A stretch of 64,000 nucleotides of DNA, from assembly GCA_037349495.1 (NCBI GenBank), contig CP140197.1:1550001-1614000 (forward strand), given 5' to 3'. Position 1 is the first letter of the stretch; each line of letters starts with the position of its first letter. Position numbers and translations under genes: made by a program. Origin of the DNA: Lotmaria passim. Its lineage: Eukaryota; Euglenozoa; Kinetoplastea; Trypanosomatida; Trypanosomatidae. Positions 20,074 to 30,840 of the stretch are shown here, in pieces. Under the pieces are notes generated by a model. The model ran no database searches and was not told the DNA's origin. It was given only the letters and a program-made list of their open reading frames with translations.

Positions 20074-21555
20074 GTCGAAGAAGCAGGACACTATTAAGCG
20101 CTGTTAGAAGAGCTTGTAGTCTTTACAAAAAATGCTGTATAAGTTTAAAGAGAAAAAGAGGGAGGAGAAGATCCGCCCTAAAGTTAAGAGAAAGGTCAGC
20201 TCTTTTTTTTTTTTTTTGGGGTGCCTCGCTTTTGCTGTCTTCTGGTAGCGAAAGGAAGAGGAAAACGAGTTTACGCGACATCAAACACAGCTGTTCGTAT
20301 AAGGAGGTATGCCTGAGGATTCTTAACGGATGTAATCATAAACCACGAAAATAAAAAAAAAACAATTAACAAGGAAGTTGAAAAAAAAAAAAAACAGACT
20401 CTCTGTAAAAGGAGACACAAGGATATATAAAATAGAGGAAAAAAAAAAACGACTTCTTGTACTTTTGTACTGACGGCCTTTCCACTTTGTAGAGAAGCTT
20501 GCCTTACAGTGAAGCCCTGTTTATAAAGTGAAAAGAGAAAGGAAAGAAAAGAGAGAAAGCTGTTCGTTTCACTTGTGAGTTACAGTTAGCAGATGCTGTG
20601 CAGGCGGGGAAAAAAGTTAACGATCATCTCCAGTTGTTTTTCCTTGTCCGGAATGGAGGAATAGGAAAACATGCGGCGCAGAACGCAGTCCAGGTATGCT
20701 GGTGAGCAGCGCAATAACTGGTCGCTTACAAGACAGGTTTCAAAAAAGTACCACATTGCTTAGTCTTCGTTGGTACAAAGTTTCCAACAAACGCTGATTC
20801 ACATTACGAAGAGCTCGTTCATTATTTGTTCTCTTTTTGCTGTTGTTGTTGTTGTTGTTGCTGGTGATCTGCGTTGGTGTTAGGTACATATGTGGAGAGA
20901 GTTCCATGACTTACAAGAACAGCCCAGAAATGCAAGGATGCAGCAAAACGAGAAGAAGAAATCGGGAGAAGAGAAGGTAAATTCATAGTGGAAGCTCTGT
21001 TTTTGACTACTGAAGAACCGCTTTTCTTTTTTTTTTTTTACGGCATATTCGTCGAAAAGGAGCAGCCGTGCTGAATTCCTCTCGCGACTCACGACACACA
21101 AAAAGACCCAAAAGTACCCTACGCAACACAGTAGTGCGAAAACGAACGGAAACAACGGAAAAAAAAAACTGCACAGAGATAGAAAATCAAAACTATGAAA
21201 GTGCCATCACCAGCTTCAAAATACCAAAGAAAAAAAAAGGACAAAGTAGTTGTACAGCCTTCTCATAAGTATGGCCAAAAAAAAAAAAGAAGACAAAAAC
21301 AAATCATCTGTTGAGAATAGGAGCGAGCAAAGTCAAACGAAGGAAAATACGAAAAACACTACAAGAAAAAAAAAGGATGTTAAAAAGAAAGTACAGTTAT
21401 TAGACACCTTTGCAGCTTTTCCTTTTTCATTTCTCTCTCATACAACAGGAAACAGAGCAGATGTGAGCATGAATGAAGCACAATTTTGCACGTAAACAAA
21501 CAACAACAACATTCACCGCAGCAACGGAAGTAACAGTAACACAAAAAAAAAAGTT
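20074..21555. other. Spacer between the PP1-like phosphatase and the fluoride channel
   Basis: About 1.5 kb with no supported gene. It contains a T15 run at 20203-20217, about 130 bases 5' of the fluoride-channel start, A-runs near 20352, 20381 and 20441, and a GTT trinucleotide repeat near 20840-20862. Confidence 0.7.
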
Positions 21556-22656
21556 CTAGTAAAACTCGTCTACTTGAAAGAGCGGAACAATCTGCTTCAC
21601 GCTGCACATCAAGTTTGCATCCACACAAAGAAAGGCGCCGTAGTTGTTGAACTCGCCGCAGTAGTTTGGCGCAGAAAACACCGTCACCAACTTGCGCTTC
21701 GCAAAGAACTTGTAGCCCTCATCAACGACTTGGTGGGCACGACAGATTAAATCCAAGTCGAAACTCTGCACGATGCTGTCGACCACGTTTTCACCAAAAG
21801 TCCACGAGACGCCGCGGTCGTTGTCGCCAAAGCCGACGATAGGGTCGTCTGCCGGGTCGGACCAGAGCAAATCACAGATCAGCCCGCTATCCGGAACATC
21901 CGTCGGTCGCAAAATACGGCGAATCTGATCGAGGCTTCGCAGCTCCGGGCTCAGGCCGCCGTGCATGCACAAGATGCGCCCTTCCACAAGTCCCGCCACG
22001 GGCATGCAGTTAAACGTGTCCGTGAAGAGCTTCCACAGCTTCACGCTGTAGCGCCGCTTGCACTCGTCGAAGAAGCCGTAAATGCGGTTGATGCTGCTAC
22101 TCTCGTGGTTGCCGCGGAGAAGAAAGAAGTTGTCGGGGAAACGTAGTTTGTAGGCGAGAAGGAGGCACACCGACTCCAGCGACTGCTCGCCGCGGTCAAC
22201 GTAGTCGCCTAAAAAGATGTAGTTGCTCTCCGGCGGGTAGCCGCCCAGCTCGAAGAGGCGCAGCAGGTCGTAGTACTGCCCATGCACGTCGCCGCACATG
22301 TTCACCGGCGCTGTAATCTCGACCAGCATCGGCTGAGACATGAAGAGCTTACGGGACTCCATCACGAGGTAGACCACCTCTTCCTCTGTCACCTCGCTCC
22401 TGGCTAAGGTGGCGAGGTCAGGAAAGCTGGTGCTGAGCCCACGTGTTTGCACAGTGCGGCTGGCCAGTCCTGTCTTGGGTGCTGCCGCGGCTGCCGACTC
22501 CTCCTCCCTAAAGGCCTGCAGTCGTGACTGTCGCACGTAAGAGGAGGTGGGGCTGCCACCATCACCATCTGCGGCAGGCGCAGGGGCAGAGGTGTTGTGC
22601 ACAGGGTTCAGCAGCAACTTGCTGATGATGACGTCTTCCTTCGAAGGGCCGCCCAT
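21556..22656 (-). CDS. PP1-like serine/threonine protein phosphatase
   Basis: A 366-residue protein, ATG at 22654-22656 ([10 protein letters not shown]). It carries the full PPP metallophosphatase core: GDVHGQ (122-127), GDYVDRG (150-156), GNHE (182-185), a His in [12 protein letters not shown] (229-240) and [14 protein letters not shown] (328-341). The last motif and [12 protein letters not shown] place it nearest PP1 rather than PP2A or calcineurin. Its N-terminal region is longer than in canonical PP1, with an added Ala/Ser-rich insertion around residues 20-85 inside or before the first helices, so it is probably a divergent, lineage-specific PP1 paralogue. It hydrolyses phospho-Ser/Thr on proteins and needs two metal ions. 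It lacks the usual long C-terminal tail. The spacers on both sides exceed 900 bases. Confidence 0.92.
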   Translation of the reverse strand: MGGPSKEDVIISKLLLNPVHNTSAPAPAADGDGGSPTSSYVRQSRLQAFREEESAAAAAPKTGLASRTVQTRGLSTSFPDLATLARSEVTEEEVVYLVMESRKLFMSQPMLVEITAPVNMCGDVHGQYYDLLRLFELGGYPPESNYIFLGDYVDRGEQSLESVCLLLAYKLRFPDNFFLLRGNHESSSINRIYGFFDECKRRYSVKLWKLFTDTFNCMPVAGLVEGRILCMHGGLSPELRSLDQIRRILRPTDVPDSGLICDLLWSDPADDPIVGFGDNDRGVSWTFGENVVDSIVQSFDLDLICRAHQVVDEGYKFFAKRKLVTVFSAPNYCGEFNNYGAFLCVDANLMCSVKQIVPLFQVDEFY

Positions 22657-23672
22657 CCTTATTTTGCAGCTACGGAACAGATAAAAGAAAAAAAAAAAAA
22701 GAAGTGATTGACGATGTGGCGAGGGAAAACAGGAAGAACTGAGACACACCAGCAGCAACAACAAAGGACAAAATACGGAGGATCTACACAATGGTGTGCA
22801 CTGACCGTCAATAGCAGCGATATGCGGTGACTGATACTATCAGAGTAAAAGAACCGCAAAAAAAGTGCAAAAACAACGAGAGAATAAAAAAAAAAAAAAG
22901 AGAACAGGAAGAGAGAGAGAAAGACAGCAAACGTACGTTCCACAAACAACACACACAAACACACAGGAGAGAAGAGTAGAAGCAAAAACAGTGGAAGTAA
23001 AACAGTGCATGTGCACAATTTTTGTAGGGAGAAAAAGAAGAGGAATCTGCTTGAACTCTCCTTCGTGACCGAAAAGACAAAATGTGAGTTCGCCTTTTAC
23101 TTTTCGGTTCTCTTTACTTTGCAGGCGAGAAAAAAAAAAAAACAGCTTCGTGAACTTTTTTTGAAAGCACGGCGGAGCATGGCAGAGAACCACAATTGTA
23201 ATGAAGCCTGCGAGCAAATTGACACTATTTCACCATGTGGTTGTTCTTTCTTGCGTACATGCAAACAAGAAGCAAACAAAAGACCAGTCGACGTCAGATG
23301 AAAGAAAGCTGAGGCCCAATATCCTATCCCTTTTTTCCTTCTTTCGATTGAGGCAGTAAACCTCACAATAGTCCACAGACCAAAAAAAAAAAAAAAGCCC
23401 GTACAATAATGAATGTGTAATCAAAAGAGGAAAGCAAAAAGAAGCACAGCTGCGCCAGCTTTTCATAAGGATACATGCAGTTTCTCACATCAGGCATTTG
23501 TGCTTTTGAGCGCACGTTTTTTTTTTTTCCCCCAATACTACACTGTCCTGATGGATCCCTTCAATCAAAACAACAGGCAGCGTCGCACACAGGTTCGTGT
23601 CCTTTGGATTTGTTTTGTTAGGCGTCCTTAGCGTCATGCGCACCTTTTCGCCATCTCTACTGTGAATGCACT
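22657..23672. other. Spacer between the reductase-like gene and the phosphatase gene
   Basis: About 1 kb, gene-free, with A-runs (about 22689-22700, 22888-22901, 23132-23142, 23382-23395) and a T12 run near 23518-23529. Confidence 0.7.
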
Positions 23673-25253
23673 TTACAGCGTTGCCTGTGAAGCAGACAGC
23701 GCACAGCCCTCGGGAGCCCAATGCTTGATGCTGATGCGGTTGACCACATCTGAGCGCTGCTGGTTGTGGCTCACCAGCATCGCCGCACATTCTGTCACGC
23801 CCTCGACCAGCGATGGGTAGGCGGGGTGGTGCTTCAGCATCGTGTAGACGGACTCGTGGTTGCGGACAGGCAGTGAGGCCACCTCCACCACCGAGCCGGC
23901 GTGTGGTCCGACAGCCCGCACACCCAGCACCCGCTTCTCGCGGTTGTTCGTGACGAGCAGCTTCACAAAGCCGTCGGAGCGCCCCATCATAACGGATCGG
24001 GTGAGGTGCTTCAGTTCCATCTTCGCGACACTGTAGCCAATCCCCCGCACACGGCACTGCTCCTCGTTCATGCCGATGCCTGCTACCTCGTTCTCGAGAA
24101 ACATGTCTGTGGCAATGTTGGACAGGATGGACGTGTTCACCGCTAGTTTTGGCGCAGAGCCGAACATGGTTTCCACCGCCGCCTGCCCCGCCGCCTGGGC
24201 AATGTTCACAGTCTTCTGCGTCCCGGTGGCGTCGCCGATGCAGAAAATATGCTTGTACGGCTTGCAGCGGCTGTACTCGTCGCGGTCCAGCATGGCGTTC
24301 TCAACGCGCATCTTTGTGTTCTCCAGGCCGAGTGTGCTAAGGTTTGGCACACGGCCCACCGCCACCATCGCCCGCTCCACGTGGTAGGTTTCGATGTCGC
24401 CGGTGCAGATGTTGCGTACAGAGTACTGACACCCCCCATCAACAGACTCGAGGTCGAAGAGGCGGCAGTCGTGGTGTATGACGACGCCGCGGCGAACTAA
24501 GTGCTTCTGCACGTACATCGCCACGTCCTCATCCTCCCTTGGCAAAATGCGGGCAGCCTTGTCGATGAGGTAAATCTTCGTCCGCCCGAGCTTCGCGTAC
24601 ATGGAAGCGACCTCGCAGCCCATAGTCCCCGCGCCGATGACCACCATGCTCTTCGGCACGGGGAGCTGGAAAATGTCGGTGGAGTCGACGATGTGAGTGT
24701 GGTCGCACACGGCGAGGCTGTGGCTGCGCGGGCGTGACCCGGTGGCTATGATGAAGTTGTCCGCCTGCAGCGAGCGGTACTCGCCGGTGCCCTCTGTGTG
24801 CACATCGACCTCGTGCGCATTCGCAAACGATGCCTTGCCAGGAATCACCTGCACACCTGCCGCCGTCAGCAGGTGGTGCCACTCTGCCTCCTTCTCCGCA
24901 CAGGTCTTCCGCAGTAGCGCAGTGATTCGCTCGCTAGGGACGCCGTCGATGAGCCGGCGCACGTCGTTCTGGTCCAGCAGATCCCGCGTGAAGGCGGAGC
25001 CGGTCAGGCTGGACGTGAAGTCTGCGATTTGCCACATCATCTTTGACGGCACCGTGCCACCCCACAGGTCAGCGCCGCCCATGTGGTCCGCCTCAACAAC
25101 GCAGACAGATTTGCCGAAGTCCACCGCTCGCATGGCCGCCGCGATGCCGCCCGGGCCACCGCCGATGATGCACAGATCGAAGCGCGGGAAGGCGCCAGCA
25201 CTGCGCAGCACCGGAAATGGCACCTTAAAGTGAACCAGAGAGAGGCGGAACAT
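23673..25253 (-). CDS. Flavin disulfide-reductase-like protein lacking the redox cysteines (paralogue 1)
   Basis: A 526-residue protein, ATG at 25251-25253 (MFRLSLVHFK), followed by a short basic leader that could be mitochondrial. The fold is the pyridine-nucleotide disulfide oxidoreductase type: FAD motif GGGPGG (31-36), NAD(P) motif GAGTMGCE, second FAD motif GDATG and a C-terminal dimerisation domain. Where lipoamide dehydrogenase has the CXXXXC disulfide, this protein has GGADLWGGTVPSK (59-71), with no cysteine at either position. The His-Pro pair of the C-terminal active site is replaced by AYPSLVEG. The GCEVAS segment and TVPSK look more like soluble transhydrogenase (SthA) than E3. 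It should therefore not carry out dithiol oxidation; an NAD(P)H-flavin activity is inferred. It forms a tandem pair with the next gene upstream. Confidence 0.88.
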   Translation of the reverse strand: MFRLSLVHFKVPFPVLRSAGAFPRFDLCIIGGGPGGIAAAMRAVDFGKSVCVVEADHMGGADLWGGTVPSKMMWQIADFTSSLTGSAFTRDLLDQNDVRRLIDGVPSERITALLRKTCAEKEAEWHHLLTAAGVQVIPGKASFANAHEVDVHTEGTGEYRSLQADNFIIATGSRPRSHSLAVCDHTHIVDSTDIFQLPVPKSMVVIGAGTMGCEVASMYAKLGRTKIYLIDKAARILPREDEDVAMYVQKHLVRRGVVIHHDCRLFDLESVDGGCQYSVRNICTGDIETYHVERAMVAVGRVPNLSTLGLENTKMRVENAMLDRDEYSRCKPYKHIFCIGDATGTQKTVNIAQAAGQAAVETMFGSAPKLAVNTSILSNIATDMFLENEVAGIGMNEEQCRVRGIGYSVAKMELKHLTRSVMMGRSDGFVKLLVTNNREKRVLGVRAVGPHAGSVVEVASLPVRNHESVYTMLKHHPAYPSLVEGVTECAAMLVSHNQQRSDVVNRISIKHWAPEGCALSASQATL

Positions 25254-26443
25254 GAATTCAGCAATAGAAAAGCAAAGAGAGCCACTCAACAGCGAATGCT
25301 CGCTGTTGCTGTTTTTTTGGGGAAGCAATATTAAAGCTCTACCTCTCTGACCTTTCGTTCTTTTTCTACAAAAAAAAAAACGACTTCTTCTGGGAAAGAA
25401 GAAAGAAGGATACAAAAAAAAAGAGTAGTAATGACGTCTTTTGTTGCTAGCCAACACGAACAGTCGTGGTCTCGCAGAATAGACAAAGAAAAAAAAAGAA
25501 ATGGAAAGCAGACGATGCCAAAGCGATGCCGTGGTCCCGGCTTCTGCAATTGATTCACCTGCGCTCCAACTGGAGGGAAAGAGCAAAAAAAAAAAAAAGA
25601 CTGGTGTAGGGCGTTGACGCCCACTTTCTGATTGTCTGCGAAGTGCTACTGTAAAATTGAGAATCACCTTTATCTTTTTTTTCTTCTTTTTTTCTTTTTA
25701 TTTGCACCAGAGTCGAAGAGGAAACATCAAAAAAAAAAAAAAGAGGGGGAAGAGCAAAGTTGAGAGAAAAGAAGTGAGGGTTTGTCTCTGGTGTCACACG
25801 GATCACGTGACAGAAAAACCAGGTCAGGTGCTTAATCTTATCGTGAGCTTGCTTTCACTTGCATGCTATCAAAAAAAAAAAAAAAACCAAATGGGTTTTT
25901 CAAAATCCGTTAAAATGGGAACTAGGAGAAAAAAGGCGTATTCAGTAGGTTCGTTCTTTCTTAGAAGTAAAAACAAACGATGACGCCCCGTATTTACTTG
26001 ATAGTGGCTTTTCGGACCTTAAGCAGAGAACCTTTGCCTGGAACGTATAATCCAAAAAAAAAAAGAACATTTGTTGAAAGCACGCTAACGTGGTAAAAAA
26101 AAAAAAAAAACAGATCATTTTCGTGGTCGCGAAAGAGAGATGCAGGTGTGCGTGGATCAACCACTTCATAGGCAAGACACAAAGTTCCCAGATGACATGT
26201 CCGAGGCTTCAGCAAAAAAGAAAGAGAGAGAGCTTCCTACAACAGATGAAGTGAAACCAATATACGTGCATACGTTTTTTTTTCCTCCGTCGTAGTAGAC
26301 AAACAGAACGAAATGCATGTCCGTAAGCAAAGCTTCACTTCTCTCCTTTTTTTTTTCGCCTCTTTCTTCATCGAGTCGCTTACAGCAGCAGGGGCCGCTT
26401 TCATCAGCACTCGCGAAGCTCTTTTCCCTGAAGCCCAACCCCT
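25254..26443. other. Spacer between the two reductase-like paralogues
   Basis: About 1.2 kb, gene-free, with many A-runs on the plus strand (about 25371-25380, 25586-25599, 25728-25742, 25870-25886, 26095-26110). Confidence 0.7.
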
Positions 26444-28246
26444 CTATCGTCCAGTTGCAGAGGACTGGAAAAAAGAGCCGGGCTTAACCCCATCCGACGA
26501 CGCAGCACCGGCCTGCCCTTTGCCATTCACCTCGCTCGGCGACAACAAAGAGGAGAGCGGACCGCACCGCTGCTGCCCGTCTGCGCTGATCTTCGCGCGT
26601 GCCCCATCTAGCGCAGGAGCCGTTTTCTCCCTCTTGTACGCGATGCCGCGCTCCATGTTAGTCGGAGCCCACTTCGTCAGCTTCACTCCACTCGCCGGCT
26701 TCGCGTGCGGGCGGGCTGGGCGGTCCAGAATCGACCGCAGACACTCCTGAAACGCCTGCGACACCGCCGGGTACGCCGTTAGGCGGCCAGCCAGGTCAAA
26801 TACAGTTTGCTCGTTTTGGATGGCAAGGGCGCCAACGTCGACGAGAGTGCTCGCGTTGAGGCCCACCGCCCGCACTCCGAGAATGCGCCGCTCCGGGTCG
26901 TCGGAGACGATGATCTTTACAAAGCCCTCCGTGTTGGCTGCAGCGACGGCACGGCTGACCACCTCATAGCTGTAGCGCGCCGCGATGTACGCGATGCCCT
27001 TTTCGCGGCACTGCGACTCATTGAAGCCAACTGAGGCGACGGCGCGGGTGAGAAACGCAACGCTGGACATCGTCTCCGTCAGGTTCGGTACAACCTTTGG
27101 CTCCGTGCCGTAGATGTAGTCCACCGCCAGCTTCGCTTGCGCCTCGCCCATGCTGACGAGCTGCATCCTCGTGGCAGCGTCGCCGACGGCGAAGATGTGC
27201 GGCGTGCCGACACACTGGCCGAACTCGTTGACCTGCAGCTGATCGCCGCGTGTCTTGAGGCTGGTGTTCTCTACGCCTAGGCCGGCGTAGTTCGGCACAC
27301 GTCCCACCGCCAACAGTGCGCGGTCCACCTGGAATGTCGTCAGCCTGCGCGTTGTGCGGTCCATCACGGTGTACTGCACCCCGCACTGTGGTTGCGGGTC
27401 GACCGGGTGTCGCGCCTGCGCCTCTGCCGGCGTCTCCTCCCACGGTTGCATGTCGTACAGGTCGGAGTTGTGGTGCACCACCACCCCCGCCGCGTCCATG
27501 CCGCGCTCGATCATGCGCACAATGTCAGGGTCCTCGCGGGGCAGGATGTGGGAAGCCTTGTCGATGATGTACACCTTCGTCTTGCCGAGGCGGCCAATGA
27601 TGCTGGCAAACTCGCACCCGATCACACCAGCACCGACGATCACCAAGCTCTTCGGCAGCGGTGCGCGCATGATGTGGTCTGATGTCATGACCAGCTTGCC
27701 GTCCGCCGCTACGTAGGGGTGCTCCCGTGGTTTCGAGCCAGTGGCGATGATGAAGTAGTCCGCCGTCACACTGCGATACTCCTTCACCACACTGTTGTGG
27801 CACTGAATCTCGTGATCGTTGCTGAATGTCGCTTTACCAAATATAAGCTCCACGTTAGGCGAGGCGTTCAGCGCGGTCAAGATTTGCTCTTCGCGCGTTT
27901 GACTCACCTGCGCCATAGAACGCTGCATTTTATCCTCGTCAATTTCGAGAAAAGGCGCCAAACTCTCTCCGTACAGCCGCTCCGCTGCCTTGCCGCGCAT
28001 CTTGGAGAGAATCGTCGAGCACTCCCACATAGTTTTGGATTGCAGTGCGCCGTCCCACAAGTCCGCACCGCCCAGCCGCTCCTTCTCGATGACGCAGACG
28101 CGCTTGTTGTAGTCCACTGCACGCAGAGCTGCCGCGATACCGGCCGGACCACCGCCGATCACGCAAACGTCAAAATGTGTCTTTGTCCGTGAGGCCGCCG
28201 TCCACCCGCGCGGACGAGTCAAACACGCGAAGCTGCGGCGCAGCAT
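26444..28246 (-). CDS. Flavin disulfide-reductase-like protein lacking the redox cysteines (paralogue 2)
   Basis: A 600-residue protein, ATG at 28244-28246, with a clear mitochondrial-type presequence (MLRRSFACLTRPRGW: Arg/Ser rich, no acids). FAD motif GGGPAG (31-36), NAD(P) motif GAGVIGCEFAS and second FAD motif VGDAAT are present. The redox segment reads GGADLWDGALQSK (59-71), so both cysteines are absent, and the C-terminal active site reads AYPAVSQAF, where even the catalytic Glu is Gln. GAGVIGCEFASI is very like SthA. Relative to paralogue 1 there is an insertion near residues 260-280 (EETPAEAQARH) and a tail of about 75 residues, low complexity with Ser/Gly. It is often annotated as dihydrolipoamide dehydrogenase in Leishmania, as I recall. 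Sequence supports a flavoprotein, not an E3. The two genes arose by tandem duplication and then diverged. Confidence 0.88.
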   Translation of the reverse strand: MLRRSFACLTRPRGWTAASRTKTHFDVCVIGGGPAGIAAALRAVDYNKRVCVIEKERLGGADLWDGALQSKTMWECSTILSKMRGKAAERLYGESLAPFLEIDEDKMQRSMAQVSQTREEQILTALNASPNVELIFGKATFSNDHEIQCHNSVVKEYRSVTADYFIIATGSKPREHPYVAADGKLVMTSDHIMRAPLPKSLVIVGAGVIGCEFASIIGRLGKTKVYIIDKASHILPREDPDIVRMIERGMDAAGVVVHHNSDLYDMQPWEETPAEAQARHPVDPQPQCGVQYTVMDRTTRRLTTFQVDRALLAVGRVPNYAGLGVENTSLKTRGDQLQVNEFGQCVGTPHIFAVGDAATRMQLVSMGEAQAKLAVDYIYGTEPKVVPNLTETMSSVAFLTRAVASVGFNESQCREKGIAYIAARYSYEVVSRAVAAANTEGFVKIIVSDDPERRILGVRAVGLNASTLVDVGALAIQNEQTVFDLAGRLTAYPAVSQAFQECLRSILDRPARPHAKPASGVKLTKWAPTNMERGIAYKREKTAPALDGARAKISADGQQRCGPLSSLLSPSEVNGKGQAGAASSDGVKPGSFFQSSATGR

Positions 28247-30840
28247 GATGGAAAAGAGAACTAGTACGTTCGCGTGTGTGTTGTAGCCAGCTAGGAAGTA
28301 GAATAACGCAATAGAAGAGTTGCTTTCCTATCGTTGTTCTGTTAGTGCTTTTTTTCTCTCTGTTCTTTTCTTTCGACGTAGTCAAACACCAAACTCTTAA
28401 GACCTTCCTTTGACTGCTTCTTCTTTTTTTTTCCCCCCTTTGGTGTGGTGTGAGTAACTACGGTCAGCCCGTTTATAAGCAGCAGCAAAGAAAGAAGGAA
28501 AAAAAAAAAAACTGCGGCAACAGGTAAAAAAAAAAAAAACGTCTTTCGAGTTAAGCTGCCGAAGAGACGACAAGTGGACTTCACAGGTACCAAAGCGAAA
28601 GCAATGCAGTAAAGCGTATGGCTAAAGGAAGAAACGAGGCAGCGGAAGTGCGCAAACAATTGAGGCTGTGAGGCACCACCAGTAAGAACACGTCGTCCCC
28701 CTGCTTTGTTTTCTTTCTTTTTGTTGTTGTGTGTGTACGTAAATGGGCTGTGGTTTTTTTCTGATTAAAAGAAAAAACGGCTAGAAAACGTTGCAAATGG
28801 GAAGAGAAGCGTGGGAGAGAAACAGATAAAAAAAAAGAGTCTAACAGATGGTTCTCGAAAAACAACGTAAAATCAAAGAGAGAAGAAAAAAACGGAACAC
28901 CGTTGAGCAGCGCGTCTCTAGAAAAGCACACGCACACACACACCGAAAAAAAAAAAAAAGAAGAACAACCACAGAAACCACGCTAACAGAATTCGACTGT
29001 TTTTTTCTCTTTTCTTTCTTTTTTCTATGAGATCTGGTAATGTGCACACACAAGTACATAGTAGCAGCGGAAAGCCCCAACTATCACCACAGTTCTAGAG
29101 AAAAGAGAAAATCTGCACCTCTCCACGCACACAGAGAGAGAGAAGTCAGGGGAGTACACTACAAAGTAAGAAAAAGCTAGCAAAGCTGGAAGCAGAAAAA
29201 CACTTCTTTGGCCCAAAAGGAGGGAAGACAAAACCTCCATAAAAAGCTCCACGTTGCAACATCAGACAATGAGAACAGAAGACAAGAGAGAAAACAAGTC
29301 ACTTTCTTGTTCCATGAAACACGATACACGTACGCTGTTGTTTAATGGGAAAAAAGGCAGTAGCAATGCAATGCTGAAACGAAATCGTCATAGCGGCCTT
29401 TCACACATTGACAAAAGAGGTGCAAGCCACGCCACGAGTAAAAAGCAGCAACGCACGGAAAAAGACACCGCTGCAGAGAAGTGTGGCCTCAAAAAAAAAA
29501 AAAGTCGAAATAGAAGCAAAAAGAGGTTTAAGCAAAGTGCTTAAACGATCAAAAGCAGAAGAAAAGACGCACAAATGCCCCAAGCTAGTGAATGGGAATA
29601 AAAAGCAGAAACGGAATGAAAAAAAAAAAAAAAGACAACACTCACCGACGATTTATCACATCATGAACACACACACAAAAAAAGAAAAACGACAAAAGCA
29701 AGCGACCCATCTTAAGCAGAATATGCGGAATTAAAAAAAAAAAAAAGCACTTCGTCTTAGCACAAACCAAAGCACTCAAAGAAAAAAAAAAAAACACTGT
29801 TCTTTAAAGAGAGAGGGAAAAAAAAAACTGGTGGAGCTGACAACAACAGGAACGAGTGCGTTCAACGGGAATTGTAATGTAAAGCTGAAAAGTTGGACTT
29901 TGCATACCAAAGTTTGTGCATCGGATAGTGTAAAAGAAGCCTACATAAAAAGAAAAAAAAAACGAAGAAGACTAATATTCCTTGCATGCACAACCACACA
30001 CAAACACGAAAAAAAAAAGGGAGTATGACTCGAATGAAAAAAAAAAAAAGGGAAACCGATGAAGGCCACATCACTAACAAGAGCTGAGCAATGAACCTGA
30101 TAAAGTGAATGTGGCATAAAAGTCCCAATCACAACAAGACCATACGTAAACAAGGAAAAAGTAAGAAAGGAAAACGGACGTAATCGGTTCTTTTCCTTTT
30201 GTGTGTGTGTGTGTCTTTTCGCCTATCAAAACCGTTAGCACTTGCCGAACGCGGTGTACGCGAAGCTGATTATTAAAAAAAAAAAGTAATTTCCTAGCAA
30301 TAAAAACAAAAATGAGGATTTCAGTGCTCTTAAGAAAACAGCTGAGATAAAAAAAAAAAAAACGGAGAACAAAAATGGAGAGTCTACCAAAGTACTCTGT
30401 GTATCAAGTTCAGCAGAAAAGAGCAAAATCACAGTTCTGTGACTAGCGACACGGCACAACAGACCGGTGCTACACGTTATATACGCAAACGCAGCACCGC
30501 ACTTAAGCGCAACAGCAAAGCATGGAGACGACAGAGCAGCAGTGGCGACGATGGAATCTGCCAAGGCATCAATGCTGACTGCAGCGTTCATCTTGCACGT
30601 TGACACTCCTCCGCGTCTATCTTCAAATCGAAAAGGCTGCTTCCCCTCCCCTCACCCGTTTTGTTACTCCCGTTTACCTTGCACCTCTACCAATGAAGCG
30701 GACGAAGAGCAGTTCGTGCGAAAAGGGGCTGCCGTCGCCGCAGCAGCGTGCTTCAGCCTTCTGCTGCACTATCGACACTGTTCCTCGATGCAACACCCGT
30801 GCTCTGTGAAATCTGCAGCGACAAGATCGGACACCATTTC
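28247..30840. other. Long homopolymer-rich spacer
   Basis: About 2.6 kb with no supported gene. It is among the densest A-run stretches in the window (for example 28499-28511, 28526-28538, 28946-28959, 29490-29503, 29620-29632, 29731-29745, 30036-30049). It should hold the 3' UTR of the 476-residue hypothetical gene and the leader of the reductase-like paralogue 2. Confidence 0.7.

Noticed and set aside
23673-28246. Calling both genes lpd (dihydrolipoamide dehydrogenase)
   Set aside because: Both lack the CXXXXC redox pair and the His-Pro active-site motif.
28247-30840. Degenerate retroposon (SIDER or ingi type) in the A-rich spacers
   Set aside because: I could not find a signature or target-site duplication by eye; the A-runs occur in nearly every spacer and are not single terminal tails.
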